The notes: generated by a model not told the origin, from the letters alone. Counted from the stretch's first letter, positions 1 to 8,195 are shown. The stretch is 14,639 nt of DNA from an uncultured Eubacterium sp. (GCA_946611445.1 CAMODP010000027.1:1-14639); one strand, 5' to 3'. Numbers and translations: made by a program.

Positions 1-825
1 CGGGATCTGTCTGACAAGGCGGAGCGCTTCGGCGCCGATGAGTACACCGGCGTCCCTGTGCAGACAAAAATCACGGAGCTGCAGAACCTGGACCAGGCCT
101 TCGATAAAATGGCCGAGCGCATCCACGCGCTTCTGGAAAAGCAGATCGAAGACCAGCAGTCCCTTCACAGGGCGGAGCTGGAGCTTCTGCAGGCGCAGAT
201 CAATCCGCATTTTCTGTACAACACCCTGGACTCCATCGCAATCCTGGCGGAATCCGGGCGGGAAGAAGAGGTGGTGGACATGGTTACCAGCCTGTCTACC
301 TTCTTCCGCAACTCCCTGAGCAACGGGCAGGACATCATCCCGCTGCGTTCTGAACTCGCCCAGGCTACCAGCTACCTGGAGATCCAGCAGATCCGGTACA
401 GCGACATCCTGGATTATGAGATAGACGTCCCGGAAGAACTGATGAACTGCATGGTGCCAAAGCTGATTCTCCAGCCGCTTATCGAAAACGCTCTGTATCA
501 CGGCATCAAAAACCGGAGAGGCAGGGGCACCATCAGCATTGCGGGAAAACAGAACGGAACGTCTCTGCTGCTGAAGGTAAGAGACAACGGGGCGGGCATG
601 GATCCGCAGAAGCTCCGCGAGCTGCAGGAAGGCCTTTCTTCCGAGAGCCGGGGAGGCCTTGGCCTCAAAAATGTTTCCCGGCGGATCCGGCTGTACTGCG
701 GAGAAGAATACGGGCTGCATTTTGAGAGCAGTCCCGGCATGGGGACGGAAGTGACCATACGGCTGCCCTCGGAAGGCATTGCCGGCATACCGGGCCGGGA
801 TATGGCAGAAAGGCATCAGCTATGA
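1..825 (+). CDS. Sensor histidine kinase, YesM/LytS-like type, 5'-truncated by the window edge
   Basis: The reading frame is open from base 1, so the N-terminal sensor and membrane segments lie outside the window; 274 residues are visible. Visible residues 1-50 look like the end of a HAMP linker followed by a helical stretch. The phosphoacceptor region QINPHFLYN places the histidine at visible residue 70, the hallmark of the His_kinase (PF06580) family. The ATP-binding domain follows: N box IENALYHG (Asn163), G1 box DNGAGM (195-200) and G2 box GLGLKN near 220. Such kinases sit in the membrane and phosphorylate YesN-type regulators; one is encoded just downstream on the other strand (1810-3393). 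The stop overlaps the ATG of the next gene (ATGA), so translation of the two is probably coupled. The internal GTG at 58 is not the true start. Family assignment is secure; the signal sensed is inferred from the neighbouring sugar-binding lipoprotein. Confidence 0.95.
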   Translation, partial: RDLSDKAERFGADEYTGVPVQTKITELQNLDQAFDKMAERIHALLEKQIEDQQSLHRAELELLQAQINPHFLYNTLDSIAILAESGREEEVVDMVTSLSTFFRNSLSNGQDIIPLRSELAQATSYLEIQQIRYSDILDYEIDVPEELMNCMVPKLILQPLIENALYHGIKNRRGRGTISIAGKQNGTSLLLKVRDNGAGMDPQKLRELQEGLSSESRGGLGLKNVSRRIRLYCGEEYGLHFESSPGMGTEVTIRLPSEGIAGIPGRDMAERHQL

Positions 826-1805
826 AAAAACGGGGAAAAAATACACTCCTGTCCCTGCTCCTGGCAGGACTGCTTCTGGGCGGCTGCTCCTCACAGCCCG
901 GTCTGCCGGCAGAAGAAGACAATGCGGACCTGGTCGTCGTCGGCTTTTCACAGGTCGGCGCCGAAAGCGACTGGAGAAATGCCAATACCCAGAGCATGCT
1001 CGACGCTCTGTCGGCGGAGAACGGATACCGGCTGATTCTGGACGACGCCCAGCAGAAACAGGAAAAGCAGATCACGGCGATCCGCAACTTTATCAACCAG
1101 GGTGTAGACTATATTGTGCTGGCCCCCACAAGGGAAACCGGCTGGGATACCGTCCTGACAGAAGCCAGGAAGGCCGGCATCCCCGTAATCATCGTCGACA
1201 GGATGATTGAGACAGGGGACCCGGACCTGTTCACCTGCTGGGTCGGTTCTGATTTTCGAAGTGAGGGAGACAAGGCAGTACAGTGGCTGGAAGACCATCA
1301 GGAGGGCAAGGAACTGCGCATCGCGCATCTGCAGGGCAGCATAGGCTCATCTGCCCAGATCGGCAGGACCAGCGGTCTGGATGCCGGCATCGGGGCCCAT
1401 GACAACTGGAAGCTGGTATTTCGGGAATCCGGGGATTTCACGCAGGCGAAGGGCCAGGAAATGACAGAAAAACTGCTGTCCCAGGAACCGAGCTTTAATG
1501 TTCTCTATTCAGAAAACGACAATATGACCTACGGCGCCATAGAAGCGCTGGAGTCCGCCGGCATAGAACCGGGAAAGGACGTCACCATTCTCTCCTTCGA
1601 CGCAAGCAGCAAAGCCCTTAGGCTGATCCTGGACGGAAAGATCAATTATGACGTGGAGTGCAACCCCCTTCACGGTCCCCGGGTCAGAAAAATCATCGAA
1701 CAGCTGGAGAAGGGGGAAACGCCGCTGAAATACACCTATGTGGAGGAGGTCTCCTTTGATTCCTCCAATCTGCTGGAATCCGTGATCGAGGGACGGGGCT
1801 ACTGA
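822..1805 (+). CDS. YtfQ-like sugar-binding lipoprotein, probable sensory partner of the histidine kinase
   Basis: The 327-residue protein opens with a lysine-rich start, a hydrophobic stretch and a lipobox ending LLGGC, so Cys22 is the likely lipidated residue and the protein is anchored outside the membrane. The mature part is a periplasmic-binding-protein fold of the Peripla_BP_4 (ribose/galactose) type. FSQVGAESDWR near residue 42, the following QQKQEKQITAIRNFINQGVD and the later SGDFTQAKG and EPGKD segments closely follow E. coli YtfQ, the galactofuranose-binding protein, as I remember it. A galactose-type or galactofuranose ligand is therefore plausible but not proven. The ATG overlaps the kinase stop by 4 bases, with AAAGG 8 bases upstream as ribosome binding site. 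No transporter genes follow, which favours a sensing role as in XylFII-LytS-type systems. It could still serve a transporter encoded elsewhere. Confidence 0.9.
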   Translation: MKKRGKNTLLSLLLAGLLLGGCSSQPGLPAEEDNADLVVVGFSQVGAESDWRNANTQSMLDALSAENGYRLILDDAQQKQEKQITAIRNFINQGVDYIVLAPTRETGWDTVLTEARKAGIPVIIVDRMIETGDPDLFTCWVGSDFRSEGDKAVQWLEDHQEGKELRIAHLQGSIGSSAQIGRTSGLDAGIGAHDNWKLVFRESGDFTQAKGQEMTEKLLSQEPSFNVLYSENDNMTYGAIEALESAGIEPGKDVTILSFDASSKALRLILDGKINYDVECNPLHGPRVRKIIEQLEKGETPLKYTYVEEVSFDSSNLLESVIEGRGY

Positions 1806-1809
1806 CGGT

Positions 1810-3393
1810 TCATCCGGGCCTGCCCGCATTGCGGTATTCCTTCGGCGTGATCCCCACGGTTTTCCGGAAGACATGGCTGAAATAATTCGGCTCGTTGTAC
1901 CCGATCTCCAGGGCTATATCCGCCAGCCGTGCGTTTGTGGACGTGAGAAGTTCTTTCGCTTTCTCCATCCGGAGCGAGGTCAGATAGCTGATAAAGGTCC
2001 GGCCCTCATGCTGGGAAAAAACGGTGCTGAAATGCGCCGCGCTCATTCCCACATGCCGCGCCACGCTGATCAGGGATATATTCGGATCGCAGAAATTCTT
2101 CTCCGCATAGCTTTCCGCCAGCGCGATCACATGGCTGTATTTATCCGACGCCGTTCTGATCTGCCGGGAATCCACGATCATCCGGAGGAGCTCTCCGGCA
2201 GTTTCACGGAACGTCTCGTACCGGATGGAAGCCGTGAAGACATCGTATTTTTCGCTGAGCTCATCGGCTGCGTCTTTTTCACTGCCGTCCTTTCTGCCCG
2301 CCGCAATGCTCTGCACGGCGCTCTTCATGAGAAAAACCAGTGTGTAATAGCGCATCAGCCTGCTCTGGTACTGTTCGCTGTCTTCCCCGGTCAGCATCTC
2401 ATCCAGCAGGGCCGGGACGTCTGAGACGGATGCCGCGGTCAGCTTCTGCAGGAACTCCTGTCTGAGAGGTCCGCTGAACCGGACGGCATCGGCTGTCAGC
2501 TGTCCCGTATCGCCCATATGCACAATCTGTCCGGCGGAGATGGCGCTCACATGCTTCAGAAGATCCACCGCCATCTTATGGCTGCGGGAAATAGACCCGA
2601 TCCGCTGTACCTGTTCGCCTACCACGGCTGTGACCACAGGGCTCACGTCCTGCACCTCATGCTTCAGGATCTGCAGGATCCGGTATGCCTGTTCATCCAG
2701 CTCCTCTTCGCTGTTCTCGAACAGAACGAGCGTCAGCTGGTCCGCCGCATTGAAATAATACAGGACCTGTTCGCTGCCGCGCAGGACATTCCGGACAATA
2801 CTGGCCAGACGGCCGTGATCCTGCGCGCCGGTCTCGAACTGACACACGCACACCAGGTAAAACGGCCGGATAATATCCAGCTTCAGCATCCCGGCCTGCC
2901 CGAGCAGCACATCGGTCTCCACTCCCCCGTAGAGAAGCTGCTGCATAAAATGCTTCAGGAGGGCATCCTGCACCTCCGTCTCATCAAATCCGACAGGCAG
3001 GGCCTTGTCTGCCTTTTCCTTTTCAATCTGTTCTGCCGTCTCATGGATCACCCTGATCAGTTCGGCGGAGCGCACCGGTTTCAGCAGGTACTGGTCCACG
3101 CCCAGCGTGATCGCCTTTCTGGCATACTCGAAATCCCCGTACCCGCTGATGATGATCACCTTCAGCCAGGGCATGATGGATTTGGCATGACGGATCAGGC
3201 CAAAGCCGTCCAGAAACGGCATGCGGATATCCGTCACCAGGATATCCGGCATAAGGTCCTGCATGATGGAGAGGGCCATCTCCCCGTCAGATGCCTCTCC
3301 GCAGAAAGAATACGGCCCCTGCATCTGTTCAATGGTATTCCGGATGCTCTGTCTGATGAGCAGCTCGTCTTCGACAACAAATATCTGGTACAT
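1810..3393 (-). CDS. Response regulator with AraC-type DNA-binding domain, YesN-like
   Basis: The 527-residue protein begins MYQIFVVEDE. The N-terminal receiver domain (about 1-125) has the acidic pair at Glu8/Asp9, phosphoacceptor Asp55 in VTDIRMP, Ser83 in IISGYGD and Lys105 in YLLKPV. The middle (about 130-415) is the poorly conserved region usual in YesN proteins. The last 105 residues form a double helix-turn-helix AraC domain (ISLISVARHVGMSAAHFS, then LADIALEIGYNEPNYFSHVF and GITPKEYR). The start at 3393 was chosen because the receiver fold begins there and GGGGA lies 8 bases upstream; an in-frame extension to a GTG at 3507 adds only low-complexity Arg/Gly sequence. It converges on the kinase/binding-protein pair with 4 bases between stops. 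Most likely partner: that kinase. A plausible target is the gal fusion gene (boxes at 8138-8189), which is inference. Confidence 0.95.
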   Translation of the reverse strand: MYQIFVVEDELLIRQSIRNTIEQMQGPYSFCGEASDGEMALSIMQDLMPDILVTDIRMPFLDGFGLIRHAKSIMPWLKVIIISGYGDFEYARKAITLGVDQYLLKPVRSAELIRVIHETAEQIEKEKADKALPVGFDETEVQDALLKHFMQQLLYGGVETDVLLGQAGMLKLDIIRPFYLVCVCQFETGAQDHGRLASIVRNVLRGSEQVLYYFNAADQLTLVLFENSEEELDEQAYRILQILKHEVQDVSPVVTAVVGEQVQRIGSISRSHKMAVDLLKHVSAISAGQIVHMGDTGQLTADAVRFSGPLRQEFLQKLTAASVSDVPALLDEMLTGEDSEQYQSRLMRYYTLVFLMKSAVQSIAAGRKDGSEKDAADELSEKYDVFTASIRYETFRETAGELLRMIVDSRQIRTASDKYSHVIALAESYAEKNFCDPNISLISVARHVGMSAAHFSTVFSQHEGRTFISYLTSLRMEKAKELLTSTNARLADIALEIGYNEPNYFSHVFRKTVGITPKEYRNAGRPG

Positions 3394-3595
3394 ACGCTCT
3401 TTCCCCAGCTCTCTTCCGCAAGTTCCCATGTGCTGCGTCCCTCCGGACTGGCCATGCCGCCGGCTCCGGTTATTTCCGGTGCCTTCTTGCTTCTCCGATC
3501 TTATCACAGCCTCGCGCCGTTCGCAAGAAAGGCGCCTCCGCCTGTGTGCATCACCGCCTGCCGGAGCGGAAGTCCGCGCGTATTGCAGAATGAGG

Positions 3596-3624
3596 ATGAC
3601 AGCTCTGCGGAAGTAGATTACAAT
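3596..3624 (+). promoter_or_regulatory. Sigma-A promoter of the nuclease-ATPase gene
   Basis: The -35 ATGACA (3596-3601) matches the consensus at 5 of 6 positions and the -10 TACAAT (3619-3624) at 5 of 6, with an exact 17-base spacer. Transcription should start about 7 bases later, near 3631, only 1-2 bases before the ATG at 3633. No ribosome binding site fits between them, so the mRNA would be leaderless or nearly so. Confidence 0.7.
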
Positions 3625-3632
3625 ATTGTATT

Positions 3633-5186
3633 ATGAAAGCGATAAATCTTCATTTTCTGACAAGGGTTCCCTCATGCGGGGATATGTCCCTGCTTCTGGA
3701 GGAACTCTCAGACCGCAGGGACAGCAAAAAAATCAGCGAACACGAGGCTGCATCCCTGCGCTCACTGACAGACGTTCTGGACAGCTGTCTGCAGAACGGG
3801 TGCCGCGCGGGTCTTCCCGGTATGCCGGCAAAGCCTGCGGACTGCCTGTCCCTTTTTGACGGCTTCTATTTTTCCTACACAATCCGGCACATCGGCAAGG
3901 AATTCGATCTTCTGAAGGTTTCTGCTGACGGCGGCACCATCCTGAATATTGAGCTGAAAAGCGAGTCTGTCGGAGAAGAGCGGATCCGGAAGCAGCTGGA
4001 GCAGAACCGCTACTACCTCTCCCACACCTCCCGTGCGATCCTGTCCTTTACCTATGTGATGGACACGCAGACCTTTTACGCGATGAACGACCGGAACCAT
4101 CTGCGGGAATGCACGGCTGAAGAAGTCGCCGCGGCGCTGGCGAGACCGGTCCTGCAGAACTGTATGCGCGACGGTATCGACCATCTGTTCCAGGCCTCCG
4201 ATTACCTGATTTCCCCCGTGGCAGAACCGGAAAAATTTCTGCAGCGGAAGTATTTCCTGACCAATCAGCAGTTTGATTTCCGCAGGCGCATACTGGAGCA
4301 TCTACAGACGGAAACGGCGCCGGCCGTCTCCGTGACGGGCCCTGCGGGTACCGGCAAGACACTGCTGCTGTTTGATCTGGCCATGGAGCTCTCCAAAAAG
4401 CATGATGTCCTGTTCGTGCACGCGGGTCCGCTTCGCGAGGGACACCGCATTATCGACAGCCGCCTGCGGAAGGTGACGATCCGGTCCGCCCGGGAACGCT
4501 TTCCCGTCTCCGTAGCACAGACATACTCCTGCCTGCTGATCGACGAAGCCAACCGCCTGGATCCTTCCTGGCTGCGCGCCCTTCTGCTGGCGGGACGGGA
4601 ATACGGGATTCCCCTGGTGCTCGCCTATGACACGCACCATCTCCTCTATGAGCAGAATCCGGCCGCCTGCGAAGAGGAGGCGGAAAAGGCCATCCTGTCA
4701 TCCGCCACGCTGGCGCTGGCCTTCTCGGGAAATATCCGGATCAACCGGCCTGTATATTCATTTCTCAAAACGCTGTTTCACCTGAAGGAACATGGCGGGA
4801 ATGCCGGCTATGACTGTGTGCGTGTGCTGTTCGCAAACAACGCGGAAGAGGTCCGTCTGGCAGTCGCCTATTTCTGCAGACAGGGATACGTGCAGATAAC
4901 GGCTGCCGGCGCCCTCTATCAGATGGACGATCTGACCGCCCAGGAATATGACAATGTGATCATGGTCATGGATGAAAACTTCTACTACAATGAAGCCGGC
5001 TACCTGTGCGTCAAAAACAATGAGACAGAGCCGCTCCGGCTTCTCTATGAGGGGCTTCTCCGGACCAGGAATAACCTGTGCCTGCTGGTCACCGGCAGCC
5101 TTCCGCTGTTTCTGCGGATACTGGCGGCGAAGCTTGGGAAGACGGATGAGACAGAAAGCGCGGGAACAGATGCCCCTGCCTCCTGA
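3633..5186 (+). CDS. Predicted PD-(D/E)xK nuclease fused to SF1/DUF2075-like ATPase
   Basis: This 517-residue protein has two parts. Residues 80-145 carry a nuclease-like pattern: KEFD (Asp92), then IELKSE (Glu107, Lys109), then a helix with QLEQNRYYL, as in PD-(D/E)xK enzymes of the NERD/Mrr sort. From about residue 225 a P-loop ATPase follows: Walker A GPAGTGKT (236-243), Walker B LLIDEAN (301-307), AYDTHHLL (331-338) at the motif III position, AQEYDNVIMVMD (436-447) at the motif V position and LLRTRNNLCLLVTG near 475-488 at the motif VI position. This order fits DUF2075/Schlafen-like superfamily-1 helicases. The family includes nuclease-helicases with antiphage activity, but also proteins of unknown role. 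The gene stands alone with its own promoter between two sugar-related genes on the opposite strand. The ATG at 3633 lacks a ribosome binding site; the next in-frame ATG, at 3684, would also leave both domains intact. Domains fairly sure; biological role unknown. Confidence 0.85.
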   Translation: MKAINLHFLTRVPSCGDMSLLLEELSDRRDSKKISEHEAASLRSLTDVLDSCLQNGCRAGLPGMPAKPADCLSLFDGFYFSYTIRHIGKEFDLLKVSADGGTILNIELKSESVGEERIRKQLEQNRYYLSHTSRAILSFTYVMDTQTFYAMNDRNHLRECTAEEVAAALARPVLQNCMRDGIDHLFQASDYLISPVAEPEKFLQRKYFLTNQQFDFRRRILEHLQTETAPAVSVTGPAGTGKTLLLFDLAMELSKKHDVLFVHAGPLREGHRIIDSRLRKVTIRSARERFPVSVAQTYSCLLIDEANRLDPSWLRALLLAGREYGIPLVLAYDTHHLLYEQNPAACEEEAEKAILSSATLALAFSGNIRINRPVYSFLKTLFHLKEHGGNAGYDCVRVLFANNAEEVRLAVAYFCRQGYVQITAAGALYQMDDLTAQEYDNVIMVMDENFYYNEAGYLCVKNNETEPLRLLYEGLLRTRNNLCLLVTGSLPLFLRILAAKLGKTDETESAGTDAPAS

Positions 5187-5207
5187 GACCCTGTCTCAAA
5201 GGGCAGG
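5175..5207. terminator. Weak hairpin at the convergent gene ends
   Basis: Inner arms TGAGAC (5184-5189) and GTCTCA (5193-5198) enclose CCT; outer arms CCTGCC (5175-5180) and GGCAGG (5202-5207) can extend the stem past an internal loop. It overlaps the stop region of the nuclease-ATPase gene and lies just beyond the stop of the gal fusion gene. There is no T-run on either side, so termination is uncertain. Confidence 0.3.
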
Positions 5208-5233
5208 AAATTGCGTCCCCGCAGCCCTTCATC

Positions 5234-8107
5234 CTACGCCAGCACGATTCCGCCATACGGACGGATCTGCAGGAACATACAGCAGCCCTCTCCCAGCACA
5301 GCCTCCATTTTCCTGCGGAATTCTTCGGCCATTTCCTCAGGGACAAATGCCTGGATCGTCCCCGCAAAGCCGCCGCCGTGCACACGGCAGATGCCCCTGC
5401 CTCCCAGGATGCGTTCCGCAGACATCAGGGCGACGGCGACTGCCTGCTGATCCGGGAACCGGGGACTGAACACGTTCTGCAGATACATGAAGGATGACCG
5501 GCCGGATTGTTCCGAAGCGCGCAGAAACGCCTGAAAATCATTGTTCAGGAGGGCTTCTGTCTCGGTCCGCACACGGGCATTTTCTTTGTAGAAATGCGAC
5601 GCCCGCAGAACCGCGCGGCTCCCGCAGCTCTTCCTGAGAGACTGCAACTCCCGCAGAAACTGCTCTTCCGGCACCTCCCGGAGCACCTCTTTCCCGAATG
5701 CGCGGGCAACCCGCTTCATCTCTGCCGGAATGGCCGCATAGTCCTCTGTCAGATCCGCGTGGTCCGCGCCGGTATCAATGATGCAGAGCCGGTAGCCGCT
5801 GTCCCGGAATGAGAAGGGAATGCGCGTCACCTGCGGCATCTCAGGATTCACGAAATCAATCGCGATTGCGCCGCCCACGGAGCATGCCATCTGATCCATG
5901 AGCCCGCATGGTTTGCCGAAGTATACATTTTCCGCATACTGTCCGACCTTCGCGATTTCAACCGCGTCCAGAGAATCCCGGCAGAACAGTCTGTTGAAAA
6001 TCACCCCTATGAGCGTTTCAAATGCCGCCGAGGAGGAAAGGCCCGAGCCTCCCGGTACATCCGATATTACGGCAGCCGTAAACCCGCCCGGTCGGAACCC
6101 CTTCTCCCTGACTGCCGCTGCAATGCCGCGGATCAGCGCTTCTGTGCGGTTCTGCTCCTCCGGATGCACAGAGAGATCTGACAGATCCACTTCCAGAACC
6201 CCGTATCCTTCGGATGCAAGCCGCACCGTATCTGTCCCGTTCGGAGCGGCGGCGGAGAGCAGGTCAAGGCTCACGCTGGCGGCCAGGACACAGCCCCTCT
6301 GGTGATCCGTGTGATTCCCCCCCAGCTCGGTTCTTCCAGGCGCGCTGAAGAGCGCCATGTCACCGGAAGCAGCCTCCTGCCCGAACTGCGCGTCATACAG
6401 ATCCAGAACCCGCTGTACCCGCGCAAGGTGCCGTGAGACATCTTCCGTCATATATACTTCCCGGATCCGCTCATCGAGCGCGCCCGCAGCCAGGAGATGC
6501 CGCAGTCTGTCTGTTGTTCCCGGCGCGTCCTGCCGTGCGGTGGCAGAGACAGGCTCCGCTCCCTCATCCGGCAGACAGAGTCCCGCCGTCCGGCAGAATC
6601 TCAGAAAAGCTTCTTTTCCTTCCGGTGTCCGCCTGTATACGCCGGCGTGCTCCAGCACCTGCAGGAAGACCCTGCCGATCTCCTGTCTCAGTATTTCATC
6701 GACATTACCCCTGTCAAAGACATATTTTTCCCGCAGGCTCTCGGCCCAGTCCGCATGATGGGCTATGCTTTCATCCGCCCGCAGATCCCCGCCGGCTGCC
6801 AGCACTCCGGCAAGCTGTCTCATTTCTTCCTTCAGCCGGGACGGCAGCACGGCAAGTCCCATCACTTCGATGAGGCCGATATTCTCTTTTTTAATGTGAT
6901 GCAGCTCCGCATGCGGATGGTAGACGCCGAGAGGATGTTCCTCTGTCGTGATATTATTGCGGAGAACCAGGTCCAGCTCAAAGGCCTCTCCCCTTCTTCT
7001 GGCGATCGGCGTGATCGTATTGTGCGGCACGCCGTCCGTCTCGGCAAAGATAAAGGCATCCTCATCCGTATACCCGCGCCATGCGTCCAGGATCCTCTCG
7101 GCAGCCTGTGCCAGCGTTTCTGCATCCGCGGACGACAGCCGTATGACAGAAAGCGGCCATTTTACGATGCCCGCCTTCACATTCGGAAAATCCCGGAGCT
7201 CCAGCGGGGTCTCCACGGGCGCCTTTTCCATTGCGAAGGTATAGTGCCCGCCCTGGAAGTGGTCGTGCGACAGAATGGATCCGCCCACGATCGGGAGGTC
7301 GGCGTTTGAGCCCACGAAATAATGCGGAAACTGCCCGACAAAATCCAGCAGTCTCCGGAACGTGCCGCCGTCGATCTTCATCGGTACGTGCTGCGCATTG
7401 AAGACGATGCAGTGTTCATTATAATACACATAGGGAGAATACTGAAAATACCAGCGGTTCCCGTCCAGCTGCAGCGGAATGATCCGGTGGTTTTCCCTGG
7501 CCGGATGGTCCAGACGCCCGGCGTAGCCTTCATTTTCCAGACACAGCTGGCATCTGGGATATGCGGACTGCGGCAGCTGCTTTGCCGCAGCGATCGCCCT
7601 GGGATCCTTTTCCGGTTTGGAGAGATTGATCGTGATATCCAGCTCCCCGTATTCCGTGGATACCTTCCACCGCATATCCCGCCGGATCCTGTCCCGCCGG
7701 ATATAGTTGGTATCCTGGGAGAAGGCATAGAACCAGTCCGTGGCGGTTTCGGGAGAAACGGCATATCTCCGCGCAAATTCTGTCCGGACCTCTGACGGCC
7801 GGGGTGTCAGGACGCCCATCAGCTTCGTGTCAAACAGATCCCTGCTGACGACTCCGCCATCCTGGAGGGCTCCTGTGTTCAGGCCTGCCTCGCACAGCCT
7901 GTCCAGCAGGCCGGAGAGCGCGTCGGAATCTGCCTCCGATTCACAGCGTGATTCCGCCTTCCCCTCCGGTTCCCGGATCGCATCATCGCTGTCCGCCTGA
8001 AGTATCATAAGAATCTGGTTGTATGCCCAAACCCTGTCGTCCTCACGCAGAAGCTGCCTGCGGATGCCATAATCAATCAGTTCATCAATTCGTCGGTCAC
8101 TCATCAT
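5234..8107 (-). CDS. galT-galK: Bifunctional class II galactose-1-phosphate uridylyltransferase-galactokinase fusion
   Basis: One uninterrupted 957-residue frame holds two full Leloir enzymes in the cytoplasm. Residues 1-510 are a class II (Gram-positive type) GalT of normal length: CQLC (186-189) as a possible metal site and SHDHFQGGHYTF (280-291), where His283 corresponds to the nucleophile of the HxHxQ motif; it exchanges UMP between UDP-glucose and galactose-1-phosphate. A linker of about 30 residues follows. Residues 540-957 are a GHMP-family galactokinase: GRTELGGNHTDH (591-602), PGGSGLSSSAA (685-695), GLMDQ with catalytic Asp738, and GGGFAGT (911-917); it makes galactose-1-phosphate from galactose and ATP. 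Residues 37-66 form an acidic, probably disordered insert. Two adjacent ATGs (8107 and 8104) follow AGGTGA at 4 and 7 bases; either may start. No GalE/GalM is in view. In most bacteria galK and galT are separate genes, so the fusion is unusual. Function assignment is strong. Confidence 0.95.
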   Translation of the reverse strand: MMSDRRIDELIDYGIRRQLLREDDRVWAYNQILMILQADSDDAIREPEGKAESRCESEADSDALSGLLDRLCEAGLNTGALQDGGVVSRDLFDTKLMGVLTPRPSEVRTEFARRYAVSPETATDWFYAFSQDTNYIRRDRIRRDMRWKVSTEYGELDITINLSKPEKDPRAIAAAKQLPQSAYPRCQLCLENEGYAGRLDHPARENHRIIPLQLDGNRWYFQYSPYVYYNEHCIVFNAQHVPMKIDGGTFRRLLDFVGQFPHYFVGSNADLPIVGGSILSHDHFQGGHYTFAMEKAPVETPLELRDFPNVKAGIVKWPLSVIRLSSADAETLAQAAERILDAWRGYTDEDAFIFAETDGVPHNTITPIARRRGEAFELDLVLRNNITTEEHPLGVYHPHAELHHIKKENIGLIEVMGLAVLPSRLKEEMRQLAGVLAAGGDLRADESIAHHADWAESLREKYVFDRGNVDEILRQEIGRVFLQVLEHAGVYRRTPEGKEAFLRFCRTAGLCLPDEGAEPVSATARQDAPGTTDRLRHLLAAGALDERIREVYMTEDVSRHLARVQRVLDLYDAQFGQEAASGDMALFSAPGRTELGGNHTDHQRGCVLAASVSLDLLSAAAPNGTDTVRLASEGYGVLEVDLSDLSVHPEEQNRTEALIRGIAAAVREKGFRPGGFTAAVISDVPGGSGLSSSAAFETLIGVIFNRLFCRDSLDAVEIAKVGQYAENVYFGKPCGLMDQMACSVGGAIAIDFVNPEMPQVTRIPFSFRDSGYRLCIIDTGADHADLTEDYAAIPAEMKRVARAFGKEVLREVPEEQFLRELQSLRKSCGSRAVLRASHFYKENARVRTETEALLNNDFQAFLRASEQSGRSSFMYLQNVFSPRFPDQQAVAVALMSAERILGGRGICRVHGGGFAGTIQAFVPEEMAEEFRRKMEAVLGEGCCMFLQIRPYGGIVLA

Positions 8108-8137
8108 AAAATCACCTGTCTTCTAAAAATAAAAATC

Positions 8138-8189
8138 CGGAATGTTATATCCCTATTCCGAGTATAAAACAATTATTCCGTTTATTCCA
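8138..8189. promoter_or_regulatory. Cluster of ATTCCG/CGGAAT boxes, candidate operator at the gal promoter
   Basis: On the plus strand the cluster reads CGGAAT (8138-8143), ATTCCG (8155-8160), ATTCCG (8175-8180) and ATTCCA (8184-8189). On the minus strand the last two are TGGAAT-N3-CGGAAT, ending 2 bases before the -35 of the gal promoter, the usual place for an AraC-type activator. The box at 8155 lies between -35 and -10, and forms an inverted repeat with the one at 8138. Assignment to the nearby response regulator is inference. Confidence 0.4.
8144..8172 (-). promoter_or_regulatory. Promoter of the galT-galK fusion gene
   Basis: Read on the minus strand, -35 TTGTTT (8172-8167; 3 of 6 consensus) and -10 TATAAC (8149-8144; 5 of 6) are 17 bases apart. 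The start would lie near 8137, giving a leader of about 30 bases with AGGTGA as ribosome binding site. The poor -35 suggests an activator is needed, in line with the boxes directly upstream. Confidence 0.55.
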
Positions 8190-8195
8190 CTCACT

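Noticed and set aside
3394..3507. N-terminal extension of the response regulator to a GTG at 3507
   Set aside because: The added 38 residues are low-complexity and precede the canonical receiver start MYQIFVVEDE, which has its own ribosome binding site.
2518..3636. 372-codon open frame on the plus strand opposite the response regulator
   Set aside because: It lies wholly opposite a regulator with all receiver and AraC motifs, reads as His/Leu/Gln-rich antisense sequence and has no recognisable domain.
6497..7309. 270-codon open frame on the plus strand opposite the gal fusion
   Set aside because: Antisense shadow of well-conserved GalT sequence in a GC-rich gene; no domain or ribosome binding site.
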